A stretch of 26,998 nucleotides of DNA from Bacteroidales bacterium (GTDB lineage: Bacteria > Bacteroidota > Bacteroidia > Bacteroidales > UBA932): NCBI GenBank assembly GCA_017483985.1, contig JAFUUB010000023.1:1-26998 (forward strand), in the 5' to 3' direction. The translations under genes were made by a program, and so were the position numbers. This document shows, piece after piece, positions 5,905 to 13,748 of the stretch (within the stretch, counting starts at the first letter, position 1; each line of letters begins with the position of its first letter). The notes below the pieces were generated by a model. The model worked only from the letters and a program-made list of their open reading frames with translations, was not told where the DNA came from and did no database searches.

Positions 5905-7134
5905 CTATTTAACCAGTCCGGTCGCTTGATTCCAGCCCAGCGTGCGGTAATACTCGTCCAGGTAGGCTTTGCCGATGGTGACGACGCTCGGCGAGGGCAG
6001 GTACATGCTCAGGCCGCAGAAGGCATGGATCGGGAGCGTATTTCCGACGTTTTTGCTGTAATACTTCTCGGTGGCTGCCTTGAATACGATGCATTTGTCC
6101 AAAGCGGTTTCTACGGCGGCAAGATTGGTCGCTCCTGCTTTTCTCAGAATGTCCGTCAGATCGTAAAAGTAGTTCTTTCCTCCTCCAAAGCATTGAACAT
6201 CAGAGGCTTTCAATGCGCCTATCTGTGTGCGGTATTGTTCGAACAGGGGCTTGCAGGCTTGGGCCAGTCCTTCAAGGCCCTCTGTCCGGATCAGGGATAT
6301 CGTGGCGGATCGAGACCATCCTTTTTGTTCTTTATAGCGCATGTAATAGTCTTTGCAGACCGCTTCCGGGTCCGGGGCTGCCTGCAGCAGGTGTCCCGCA
6401 AGCCCCGTATAGTCAAATCCATCACCGAGGATTTCTGTCTGGGAGAATCCGATGTAGTCTGTGACTTCCTTTAACGCCCAGGCGACTTCCACTCCGCCCA
6501 TCAGGCAGGCGTCGAACAACAGGTAGTCCAGGTGCATCGGGATGGCGGCGGCCATGTCGTTGATTTCTATTTCGTAGGTTTTGTGTTCGGTCCCCTCCGG
6601 ATCGTAAAATTCCGCCCCGGCGGACTTGCTTTTGAAACTGTCCGGATTGGCGAAGAAACCCTCTGGTAGCCAGCCGCTCCCATGTGAGGAGAACACCATT
6701 CCATAATGCCTCGATGGAAACAGGTCCACCGCCTTTCCCAGGAGTGTTTTCATCGCACCGGGCTCTGCTATGGATTTTCCCCCCTCCAGTGAGAAGAGTG
6801 TGTCCCGGACGACTTTGCCGGATTGTCTGAAGATCCGGTAGAGACAAGGAGCGGACGGCGTCTTGTAGTCGTTGTACCTGGCGGTCCTCCGTCCGATTAT
6901 CAGAAGGATATCCCGACCTTTTTTACTCGGGACATAGCCATGGACCATCATGTCCTCTATATCTTCTGTCAGGTAGTTGCTCAGGTCGTTGTAGCCGGCG
7001 GAATAGAGGATGAGAACGTTCCGGATGGATCCTTCGTCTGGATCTGATTTGCTGCAGCTTGTTGCCAGAGAACAGGCTGTGAGCATAAACAGGATAGTAT
7101 AATATAAGATACGTTTGTGATGATAAAAAAACAT
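5905..7134 (-). CDS. Clostripain-family (C11) cysteine peptidase lipoprotein, downstream copy
   Basis: With the ATG at 7134 the product has 409 residues; an ATG at 7152 would add six. The N-terminus is a lipoprotein signal (TILFMLTACSLATSC, two possible lipidated Cys). The C11 fold is indicated by the catalytic His151 in SSHGSGW, at the end of a strand (YGMVFSS), and Cys210 in LLFDACLMGGVEVAW. These give the His-Gly and Asp-Ala-Cys signatures of clan CD peptidases, which cut after Arg or Lys in studied members. It is about 60-65 percent alike over most of its length to the gene upstream (7172-8473), lies 37 bases after it, and is probably co-transcribed. GC is lower than in its partner (about 52 versus 58 percent in sampled lines). 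Substrate is unknown. Confidence 0.88.
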   Translation of the reverse strand: MFFYHHKRILYYTILFMLTACSLATSCSKSDPDEGSIRNVLILYSAGYNDLSNYLTEDIEDMMVHGYVPSKKGRDILLIIGRRTARYNDYKTPSAPCLYRIFRQSGKVVRDTLFSLEGGKSIAEPGAMKTLLGKAVDLFPSRHYGMVFSSHGSGWLPEGFFANPDSFKSKSAGAEFYDPEGTEHKTYEIEINDMAAAIPMHLDYLLFDACLMGGVEVAWALKEVTDYIGFSQTEILGDGFDYTGLAGHLLQAAPDPEAVCKDYYMRYKEQKGWSRSATISLIRTEGLEGLAQACKPLFEQYRTQIGALKASDVQCFGGGKNYFYDLTDILRKAGATNLAAVETALDKCIVFKAATEKYYSKNVGNTLPIHAFCGLSMYLPSPSVVTIGKAYLDEYYRTLGWNQATGLVK

Positions 7135-7171
7135 GGCGGTTTTAAATGTCAAAAATTGCTGTGAATGAGGA

Positions 7172-8473
7172 TTATTTCACCAGTTCTGCAGCCTGGTTCC
7201 AGCCCAGCGTGCGGTAATACTCGTCCAGGTAGGCTTTCCCGGTGCTGACGGCATTCGTCGAGGGAAGGTACATGCTCAGGCCGCAGAAGGCTTTGATTTC
7301 GAATGAGCCGCCGTAAACACTGTAATACTGGCCGGTTGTCGCTTTATAGGCCACGCAGCGGTCGAGGGCTGCCTGTACTCCGGTCATTTCTTCCGCGGAG
7401 GCGCCGGCTTTTGCCAGGATGTCCGCGAGGTCGTAGAAATAGTGCTTTGTCCCGCCGAATCCTTGGACTCCGGACGTCTTCAGTTTGCTGATTTCGGCCC
7501 TGTACATTTCAAACAGCGGTTTGCAGGCCTGGGCCAGGGATGCGAGTTCTCCGGTCCGGATCAGGGATATCGTTGCGGAATGGGATTCCTTGGATTGCTT
7601 TTCGTAGTATTGGTAGAAATCGTCGCAGACGGCGGTGGGATCCGGTGTCGCCTGCAGCAGATGGCTGGCCAGTGTCGTATAATCGAATCCATCGGTCAGG
7701 ACTTCCGCCTGGGAGAAACCGACATAGTCGGCGACTTCCCGCAGGGCCCAGGCCACTTCGACCCCGCCCATCAGGCAGGCGTCGAACAACAGGTAGTCCA
7801 GGTGCATCGGGATGGCGGCCGCCATGTCATCGATATCCATCTCGGTTGAAAGGCGGGTCGTCCCCTCGGGCTCATAATAGAATTCCGGGCCGAGGGATTT
7901 GGTGCGGATGACCCCCGGCGTGCCGTAGAGCGGGAAGTTGTCCGGAGCTTCGATCCGGCGGGCGCGACGCTGGCCGGAGGATTTGGGGGCACTCCCCGGA
8001 TTCGCATAGAAACCGGAGGGGAGCCAACCGTTTCCGTGGGAGGTGAAGACCATCCCGTAGTGGTCCGAGGGATAAAGGTCCCGGGCTTTTCCCAGCAGGG
8101 TACGCATTGCGTCGGCTTCCAGCATGGATACGCCCTCCTGCAGGGCGAACAGGGTGTCCCTGACAAGTTTGTTGTTGTGTTTGTAGAGACGGTACAGATA
8201 TGCCGCGGTCGGGGTCTTGTAATCGGCCCCCTTGGCATCGGCTGTCCTGCGGCTGGCCACCAGCAGCACATCCTGCGCCTTTTTCTTGGGTACATAGCCC
8301 TTCGTCGCCAGGTCGTTGAGGTCTTCGGTCAGGTCCGGGGACAGGTTGTTGTATCCGGCGGAATAGATGATGCAAACATTCCGGATTGACTCCTTGTCAG
8401 CATTCCAGCCGTCACAGGCCGTCAGTACGAGGACCGGCAGCAGTAAGCGGGCGATGTTCCTTTTCAGTCTCAT
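7172..8473 (-). CDS. Clostripain-family (C11) cysteine peptidase lipoprotein, upstream copy
   Basis: The product has 433 residues starting MRLKRNIARLLLPVLVLTACDGW, with lipobox LTAC. The predicted catalytic dyad is His146 (TSHGNGW) and Cys233 (FDACLMGGVEVAW). The His-Cys distance is 87 residues here against 59 in the downstream copy. The difference is an extra stretch of about 28 residues rich in Arg, Ser and Pro after the SGFYANPGSAP segment, possibly a processing loop. The frame is open to 8521, but the ATG at 8473 is chosen because the signal peptide begins there and a TATCTTTG -7 box lies only nine bases upstream. The gene is first in a two-gene operon and divergent from the M49 peptidase gene. 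Confidence 0.9.
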   Translation of the reverse strand: MRLKRNIARLLLPVLVLTACDGWNADKESIRNVCIIYSAGYNNLSPDLTEDLNDLATKGYVPKKKAQDVLLVASRRTADAKGADYKTPTAAYLYRLYKHNNKLVRDTLFALQEGVSMLEADAMRTLLGKARDLYPSDHYGMVFTSHGNGWLPSGFYANPGSAPKSSGQRRARRIEAPDNFPLYGTPGVIRTKSLGPEFYYEPEGTTRLSTEMDIDDMAAAIPMHLDYLLFDACLMGGVEVAWALREVADYVGFSQAEVLTDGFDYTTLASHLLQATPDPTAVCDDFYQYYEKQSKESHSATISLIRTGELASLAQACKPLFEMYRAEISKLKTSGVQGFGGTKHYFYDLADILAKAGASAEEMTGVQAALDRCVAYKATTGQYYSVYGGSFEIKAFCGLSMYLPSTNAVSTGKAYLDEYYRTLGWNQAAELVK

Positions 8474-8481
8474 AGTATCTG

Positions 8482-8489
8482 CAAAGATA
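8482..8489 (-). promoter_or_regulatory. -7 box of the clostripain operon
   Basis: TATCTTTG on the minus strand ends eight bases before the ATG at 8473, so the transcript would be leaderless or nearly so. No TTTG is seen at the -33 position. Confidence 0.55.
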
Positions 8490-8540
8490 ACAACTTTTGG
8501 CGATTCTGTCATCGCCCGCAATAATTATTCCATCTTTTGC

Positions 8541-8548
8541 TATCTTTG
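8541..8548 (+). promoter_or_regulatory. -7 box of the M49 peptidase gene
   Basis: TATCTTTG on the plus strand, 21 bases before the ATG at 8570. A consensus -33 box is not evident. It is arranged back to back with the -7 box at 8482-8489. Confidence 0.55.
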
Positions 8549-8569
8549 CAAGACAGATCCGTTATTTCT

Positions 8570-10564
8570 ATGAATACTATTTCGAAGATGTTGATGACAT
8601 CCGCCATGGCCGCCCTTGTCGCTTCCTGCGGCCAGAAGAAGGAAGCCGCTCCCGAATTCAAATATACGGTCGACCAGTTCGCCGACCTGAAAGTCATGCG
8701 ATACCAGATTCCCGGATGGGAAGAACTGACGCTTCGCCAGAAGGCCTACGCCTATCATCTGGCCGAGGCTGCCAAATACGGCCGGGATATCACCTGGGAC
8801 CAGTATTGCGCCTGGAACCTGCCGGTCCGCCATGTCCTGGAAGATATCCTGAACAAGTATCAGGGGGATCGGTCTTCTGCGGATTTCGAAGCCTTTACCG
8901 TGTATGCCAAGCGTGTCTTCTTCAGCAACGGCGTCCACCATCACTATGCGGAGGACAAGTTCGTCCCGGGATGCCCGAAAGAGTTCTTCGCTTCCCTGAT
9001 GGAGGCGGTGGGCGATACCGATGCCGCCCTGCTGGACTTCATCTATGACAAGGACGCCTTGAACCAGCGCCGTTCAACTTCGAAGACCGGTGACATCGTG
9101 GCCCTGTCCGCCGTCAATTTCTACGACGGTGTGACGCGCAAGGAAGTCGATGATTTTTACAACAAGATGGTCGATCCGTCCGATCCGACCCCGATCTCCT
9201 ATGGCTTGAATTCCAAGGTGGTCAAGCAGGATGGCGTGGTGAAGGAACTGCCGTGGAAGATCGGCGGCATCTACGGCCCGGCGATCGAGAAGATCTGCGC
9301 CGAACTGACGGAGGCGCAGAAATATGCCGAGAATGAGATCCAGTCGAGGGCCATCGGCCTGCTCCTGGAATACTATCGGACCGGCGACCTGCGGAAATGG
9401 GACGAGTTCAATGTGGAATGGGTGAAGGACACCCTCGGGACCGTGGATTTTATCAACGGTTTCATCGAAGACTATGATGACCCGCTGGGTCGCAAGGCGA
9501 CCTGGGAGGGAGAGGTCCACATCAAGGATTTCGCCGCCTCCGCCCGTACGGAGACCCTGAGTGCCAACGCCCAGTGGTTCGAAGACCATTCTCCGGTCGA
9601 CCCGCGTTTCCGGAAGGCCGAGGTCCGGGGCATCTCCGCCAAGGTGGTCAATGCCGTGGCCCTGGCCGGTGCGACCTATCCGTCCACGCCGATCGGCATC
9701 AACCTGCCGAACGCCGACTGGATCCGCAAGGACCATGGATCCAAGTCCGTGACCATCGCCAACATCACCCACACGTATGATTTCTCCTCCCTGGAATTCC
9801 CGAAGAGCGTGCTTTCCGAGTTCGCCTGGGACCAGGCCGAGATCGATGCCTTCAAATTATATGGCGGATATGCCGACGAGGTCCATACCGACCTGCATGA
9901 ATGCCTGGGCCATGCGTCCGGACAGCTGCTCCCGGGCGTGAGTTCCACGGCGCTGGGCGAGTACCAGTCCGCCTTGGAGGAGGCCCGCGCCGACCTCTTC
10001 GGCCTGTGGTACATGGCGGATCCCAAGCTCCTGGAACTGGGTATCATGAAGCACCCGGACGCCTATAAGGCCCACTATTCCAACTATATCCGCAACGGGC
10101 TCTTTACGCAGTTCACCCGCGTCGAACTCGGCCGCCCGAATACCGAGGCCCACATGCAGAACCGCAAACTGATCGCGGAGTGGTGCTATGAGAAGGGCGC
10201 GGACCGCAACGTGATCGAGAAAAAAGTCCGGGATGGGAAAACGTACTTCGTGGTCAATGACTATGAGGCGCTCCGCGGCCTGTTCGGCGACTTGCTGGCA
10301 GAGATCCAGCGGATCAAATCCGAGGGGGATTATGAGGCCGGCAAGGCCCTGATCGAGAAGTATGCGGTGGATATCAACCCGGCCCTGCACAAGGAGGTGC
10401 TGGAGCGCTATGCCGCACTGGAGCTCAAGCCCTACGGCGGTTTCATCAACCCGGAGATCGTGCCGGTGGTCAAGAACGGGGAAATCGTTGACTACGAGGT
10501 GGTCTATACGGATGATTACCTGGGTCAGCAGCTCTATTACGGAGACAAGTACCGGACGCTGTAA
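8570..10564 (+). CDS. Dipeptidyl peptidase III (M49) lipoprotein
   Basis: This zinc exopeptidase removes dipeptides from the N-terminus of oligopeptides. The 664-residue product begins with a lipoprotein signal (MTSAMAALVASCGQKK, Cys20 lipidated), so it acts at the envelope. The M49 zinc motif is HECLGH at residues 443-448, the variant known from Bacteroides DPP III. The third zinc ligand region is EEARAD from residue 470. The sequence RNGLFTQFTRVELG and the C-terminal YVVVNDY-like stretch also fit. The ATG at 8570 is chosen over the open frame from 8537 because the signal peptide starts there and the -7 box is at 8541-8548. A strong terminator follows at 10582-10614. Context suggests peptide catabolism together with the neighbouring C11 and M6 proteases. 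Confidence 0.93.
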   Translation: MNTISKMLMTSAMAALVASCGQKKEAAPEFKYTVDQFADLKVMRYQIPGWEELTLRQKAYAYHLAEAAKYGRDITWDQYCAWNLPVRHVLEDILNKYQGDRSSADFEAFTVYAKRVFFSNGVHHHYAEDKFVPGCPKEFFASLMEAVGDTDAALLDFIYDKDALNQRRSTSKTGDIVALSAVNFYDGVTRKEVDDFYNKMVDPSDPTPISYGLNSKVVKQDGVVKELPWKIGGIYGPAIEKICAELTEAQKYAENEIQSRAIGLLLEYYRTGDLRKWDEFNVEWVKDTLGTVDFINGFIEDYDDPLGRKATWEGEVHIKDFAASARTETLSANAQWFEDHSPVDPRFRKAEVRGISAKVVNAVALAGATYPSTPIGINLPNADWIRKDHGSKSVTIANITHTYDFSSLEFPKSVLSEFAWDQAEIDAFKLYGGYADEVHTDLHECLGHASGQLLPGVSSTALGEYQSALEEARADLFGLWYMADPKLLELGIMKHPDAYKAHYSNYIRNGLFTQFTRVELGRPNTEAHMQNRKLIAEWCYEKGADRNVIEKKVRDGKTYFVVNDYEALRGLFGDLLAEIQRIKSEGDYEAGKALIEKYAVDINPALHKEVLERYAALELKPYGGFINPEIVPVVKNGEIVDYEVVYTDDYLGQQLYYGDKYRTL

Positions 10565-10581
10565 CCGGATTTGAAAGGTTG

Positions 10582-10614
10582 GAGGGATCTGCCCGTGACA
10601 GGTCCCTCTTTTTT
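10582..10614 (+). terminator. Intrinsic terminator between the M49 gene and xer
   Basis: A 10-bp stem (10582-10591 with 10599-10608, one G-U pair) with a seven-base loop is followed by six T (10609-10614). It ends only four bases before the xer ATG at 10619, so it also occupies the ribosome-binding region of that gene. Confidence 0.85.
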
Positions 10615-10618
10615 AACG

Positions 10619-11464
10619 ATGGGATTTCTGGATCAATACCGGTATTACCTGAAGGTCGAGCGGGGGATGTCGCCGAATACGGTGGCAGCCTATGTCCGTG
10701 ACGTGAAGGATTTTTTCACGGTCACCGGCCTGGATGCTCCGGCCGTTTCTTCCGGGGATATCGTCGATTACCTGGCTGCCCGGGACATGTCCAAACGGAG
10801 CCAGGCGCGTCTGCTGAGCGCCCTGCGGTCTTTCTTCGCCTGGCAGATCCTGGAAAAGGAACGGGATGACAATCCCTGTGACGGGGTGGATTTTCCGAAA
10901 CTCGGCCGCTATCTTCCGGAAGTGCTCTCGCAGGAGGAAGTGACGGCGATCCTGGAGTCGGTCGTCCCGGAGGGCTGGCAGCGGTGCCGGGACCGGGCCA
11001 TCCTGGAGGTCCTGTACGGTTGCGGCCTCCGTGTCTCGGAGGCCGTCGGGCTGCGGGTTTCGGACGTCTTTTTCGAAGAGGGGTTCGTCCGGGTCATCGG
11101 GAAAGGGGACAAGCAGCGGCTGGTGCCTTTGGGCGAAATGGCCGCCGAGGCCGTCAGGCGTTATCTGGACCTGCGTCCTTTCGACACGGACACGTTGTTT
11201 GTAAGCAAGTCCGGACGTCCGCTCAGCCGGATCACCGTTTTCAACCTGGTCAAGACGCAGGCCATGGCAGCGGGCATCCACAAGGAAATCTCCCCGCATA
11301 CCTTCCGCCATTCCTTCGCGACGCACCTGGTCGAAAACGGCGCCGACCTGCGTGTCGTCCAGGAAATGCTGGGACACGAAAGTATCCTCACCACCGAAAT
11401 CTATACCCACATCGACTCCCGCACCTGGCAGCGCGCCATCCTCGACCACCATCCCCGCGGCTGA
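10619..11464 (+). CDS. xerD: Site-specific tyrosine recombinase, XerD/XerC family
   Basis: This recombinase should act at dif to resolve chromosome dimers. At 281 residues it has the SAM-like N-terminal core-binding domain (about 1-85, starting MGFLDQYRYYLKVERGMSPNT) and the catalytic domain (about 105-275). The conserved residues are Arg138 (GCGLRVSE), Lys162 (GKGDKQRLVPLG), His227 and Arg230 (SPHTFRHSFATH), His253 (LGHES) and the nucleophile Tyr262 (IYTHID). The frame is open from 10571, but that start would run through the terminator at 10582-10614 and gives a non-family N-terminus. No promoter is visible between the terminator and the ATG. XerD is preferred over XerC from general resemblance; the choice is not certain. 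Confidence 0.9.
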   Translation: MGFLDQYRYYLKVERGMSPNTVAAYVRDVKDFFTVTGLDAPAVSSGDIVDYLAARDMSKRSQARLLSALRSFFAWQILEKERDDNPCDGVDFPKLGRYLPEVLSQEEVTAILESVVPEGWQRCRDRAILEVLYGCGLRVSEAVGLRVSDVFFEEGFVRVIGKGDKQRLVPLGEMAAEAVRRYLDLRPFDTDTLFVSKSGRPLSRITVFNLVKTQAMAAGIHKEISPHTFRHSFATHLVENGADLRVVQEMLGHESILTTEIYTHIDSRTWQRAILDHHPRG

Positions 11465-11470
11465 GTCCCG

Positions 11471-12046
11471 TCAGGCCTGGTCTTCGGCGATGGCTTTGTT
11501 GTAGCATTCGCGGCAGAGGGGCTCGTAGACGTCCTTTTCTCCGAGGACGACGAGTTTCTTGCTGGCGGAGAGGCGGTGGCTGTGGTTGGCGAGGTTGCCG
11601 CAGCGGACGCAGATGGCATGGACTTTCTGGACATCTTCTGCGATGGCCATCAGGCCGGGCATCGGGCCGAAGGGCTTGCCGAGATAGTCGGTGTCCAGGC
11701 CGGCGATGATGACGCGGACGCCGCGGTTGGCGAGGGTCTGGGCTACTTCGATAATGCTTTCATCAAAAAACTGGGCTTCGTCGATACCGACGACCTGCAC
11801 GTCGGGGGAGACGTTCAGCATCCGGGCCGGGGTCTTGATCGGGGTGCAGGGAATGGTCGTGGAGTCGTGCGAGACGACATCGAGGTCGGAGTAGCGCTTA
11901 TCGACGGTGGGCTTGAAGATCTCGATCTTCTGCTTCGCGAACTGGGCGCGTTTGAGCCGGCGGATCAGCTCTTCCGTCTTGCCCGAAAACATGGAGCCGC
12001 AGATTACCTCGATGCAGCCCGATTTTTTGGTATTTTCTGAAAACAT
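11471..12046 (-). CDS. tdk: Thymidine kinase (type II)
   Basis: This enzyme phosphorylates thymidine to dTMP with ATP in the salvage pathway. The 191 residues show a P-loop GSMFSGKT (17-24), the catalytic Asp-Glu in GIDEAQFF (Asp89, Glu90), the lasso-region [12 protein letters not shown] and four zinc-binding Cys (146, 149, 178, 181). The ATG at 12046 gives the family N-terminus; upstream in-frame codons to 12100 lie between the -7 box and this ATG. The stop is six bases from the stop of the convergent xer gene, with no room for a hairpin terminator. A TATCTTTG -7 box lies at 12098-12105, giving a leader of about 45 bases. Confidence 0.96.
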   Translation of the reverse strand: MFSENTKKSGCIEVICGSMFSGKTEELIRRLKRAQFAKQKIEIFKPTVDKRYSDLDVVSHDSTTIPCTPIKTPARMLNVSPDVQVVGIDEAQFFDESIIEVAQTLANRGVRVIIAGLDTDYLGKPFGPMPGLMAIAEDVQKVHAICVRCGNLANHSHRLSASKKLVVLGEKDVYEPLCRECYNKAIAEDQA

Positions 12047-12097
12047 ATTTATTTTTGTAAATGACGCTTGCCGATGGGATCCTGTCGGGTCCGTAAG

Positions 12098-12105
12098 CAA
12101 AGATA
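12098..12105 (-). promoter_or_regulatory. tdk promoter -7 box
   Basis: TATCTTTG on the minus strand matches TAnnTTTG. The -33 position would fall at the first codons of the divergent gene at 12122 and does not show TTTG. Confidence 0.5.
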
Positions 12106-12121
12106 GTCATTTTTCAGCCCT

Positions 12122-13012
12122 ATGGAGAAAAAATTAGAAGAAGTTATCAACAGGCTGGAGGCCCTGAAAAAGGAGGTCACGGAGTTGGAAGCGGTGGTGG
12201 CGGAACTCTCCGCCGCACAGGCCGCCCAGGCCCCGGCTGCCGCCGGAGTTGAAGCCGTCGCACCGGTGGAACCGTTCGGCGACGAAGAGCCGGTCGACCT
12301 GTCCGAGCCCATCGATATTTCCCTGGAAGAGGCGGATTTCGTTCCCGTTCCGGCAGGAGAGCCTGCCGTCGATATTGAAGAGGTCCCTGCTGCTGAACCG
12401 ATGGCTGAACCTGTCGCCGAAGAGGAGGCTGTCAGTCTGGATGAGGTTGAAGACCTTCCGGAGGAACCGCTGGTCGAACCGGAACCTGCGGAGGAACCGG
12501 AACCTGTCGAAAAGCCGGAGCCTGTCAAGGAACCGGAATCTGTCGAAAAACCGGAACCTGTCAAGGAACCGGAGCCTGCAGAAGAACCGAAAGCGGAGGC
12601 CGAGCCGGCCTCTGAGGAAGGAGGCTTCTTCGACCTGTTCGGCGAGGAAATTCCGGCTGAACCCCGGAAAGGCCGCCGGCGCCGCGAGAGCATTGCCGAG
12701 GTGGCGGAGGGAAGCGGCAGCAAGGCCGTGGTCGATGCCATGGAAGTCGGGGCTGCCTGGCGGACGGATATCCCGGGCCCGGAGGTCAAGTCGCTGCGCA
12801 GCGCCATCGCCCTGGGCGACCAGGTGATGTTCATCTCCCGGCTGTTCCGCAAGGATTCCGCCCTGTATCAGGATACCGTGGACCGGCTTAACCGGACCGG
12901 AACGCTGAAAGAGGCCATCGCCTACCTGAGCGAAACGTTCCCGGAATGGGACCTGGCTTCCGACGACGTCTACAAGTTCATGATGGCCGTCCGCCGCAAG
13001 ATCCGCAAATAG
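12122..13012 (+). CDS. Coiled-coil, Pro/Glu-repeat protein with conserved C-terminal domain
   Basis: The 296-residue protein has three parts. Residues about 1-38 form a heptad-like coiled coil (MEKKLEEVINRLEALKKEV). Residues about 40-185 are strongly acidic and Pro/Glu/Val-rich, with a tandem repeat of KPEPV/EPEPV units (about 118-160). After a basic patch (RKGRRRR, about 188) the last 85 residues form an ordered domain (SLRSAIALGDQVMFISRLF to YKFMMAVRRKIRK). That domain resembles the C-terminus of uncharacterised Bacteroidetes proteins often encoded near tdk or rsmI, as I remember them. No signal peptide is present, so it is probably cytoplasmic. rsmI starts one base after its stop, so they share a transcript. 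Function is unknown. Confidence 0.88.
   Translation: MEKKLEEVINRLEALKKEVTELEAVVAELSAAQAAQAPAAAGVEAVAPVEPFGDEEPVDLSEPIDISLEEADFVPVPAGEPAVDIEEVPAAEPMAEPVAEEEAVSLDEVEDLPEEPLVEPEPAEEPEPVEKPEPVKEPESVEKPEPVKEPEPAEEPKAEAEPASEEGGFFDLFGEEIPAEPRKGRRRRESIAEVAEGSGSKAVVDAMEVGAAWRTDIPGPEVKSLRSAIALGDQVMFISRLFRKDSALYQDTVDRLNRTGTLKEAIAYLSETFPEWDLASDDVYKFMMAVRRKIRK
12494..12580 (+). repeat. 36-base tandem repeat coding for Pro/Glu units
   Basis: Units at 12494-12529 and 12530-12565 agree at 33 of 36 bases, and a partial third unit follows at 12566-12580. Each 36-mer contains two related 18-base halves (six codons, xEPEPV-type). The repeat keeps frame, so unit gain or loss would change only the linker length. 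Confidence 0.8.
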
Positions 13013-13013
13013 G

Positions 13014-13748
13014 ATGGCCGGTAAACTCTATATCGTACCGACGCCCGTCGGCAATCTCGAAGACATGACCTTCCGGGCCGTCCGGGTGCTGAAGGAGGCG
13101 GACCTGATCCTGGCCGAGGATACCCGTACCAGCAGTGTGCTGCTGCATAAATACGAGATCCATGGCAAGCTTCAGTCCCACCATAAATTCAATGAGCACC
13201 AGACGGTCGGCATGGTCAAGGAACGGATCCTGGCCGGACTGGATGTCGCTCTGATCAGCGATGCCGGTACCCCGGGCATTTCCGACCCGGGATTCCTGCT
13301 GGCCCGCACCTGTGCGGCGGAGGGGATCGACGTCGAGACCCTGCCCGGACCGACGGCCTGCATCCCGGCCATCGTATCTTCCGGCCTTCCGTGCGACCGT
13401 TTTTGCTTCGAAGGCTTCCTGCCGGTCAAGAAAGGTCGGCAGACCCTGCTGAAGGAACTGGCTGCAGAGCCTAGGACCATGGTCTTTTACGAGTCCCCGT
13501 ACCGGCTCGTCAAGACCCTTGAACAATTTGCCGAAACCTTTGGTCCGGAGCGGGAATGCTCCGTGGCCCGCGAGATCTCCAAGGTGCACGAGGAACACCG
13601 CCGGGGAACCCTCGCCGAGGTGACGGCCTGGTACAAAGAACATGAGCCCAAAGGCGAGATCGTAATCGTCGTCGCCGGAGCGCCCAAGCAACGTCCGACC
13701 AAAGGGGAGAGAGACGCCCGGGAGGATGTCCCAACAGACGGAAGGTAA
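13014..13748 (+). CDS. rsmI: 16S rRNA (cytidine-1402-2'-O) methyltransferase
   Basis: This SAM-dependent enzyme methylates the ribose of C1402 in the 16S rRNA decoding centre. At 244 residues it has the family signatures LYIVPTPVGNLEDMTFRA at the N-terminus, AEDTRTS, LISDAGTPGISDPG and LPGPTACIPA. It is a tetrapyrrole-methylase-fold (class III) methyltransferase. The start lies one base after the stop of the upstream Pro/Glu-repeat gene. The 3' end overlaps the first 23 bases of the HhH gene, which indicates an operon. The last 20 residues are polar and non-conserved in look. Identification is firm. Confidence 0.96.
   Translation: MAGKLYIVPTPVGNLEDMTFRAVRVLKEADLILAEDTRTSSVLLHKYEIHGKLQSHHKFNEHQTVGMVKERILAGLDVALISDAGTPGISDPGFLLARTCAAEGIDVETLPGPTACIPAIVSSGLPCDRFCFEGFLPVKKGRQTLLKELAAEPRTMVFYESPYRLVKTLEQFAETFGPERECSVAREISKVHEEHRRGTLAEVTAWYKEHEPKGEIVIVVAGAPKQRPTKGERDAREDVPTDGR

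Noticed and set aside
8484..8550. Search for full -33 boxes for the two divergent TATCTTTG elements
   Set aside because: No TTTG is found 19-21 bases upstream on either strand, so only the -7 boxes are reported.
12049..12852. Ser/Gly/Thr-rich minus-strand frame with repeats
   Set aside because: It is the complement of the Pro/Glu repeat. The repetition comes from the coding strand gene.
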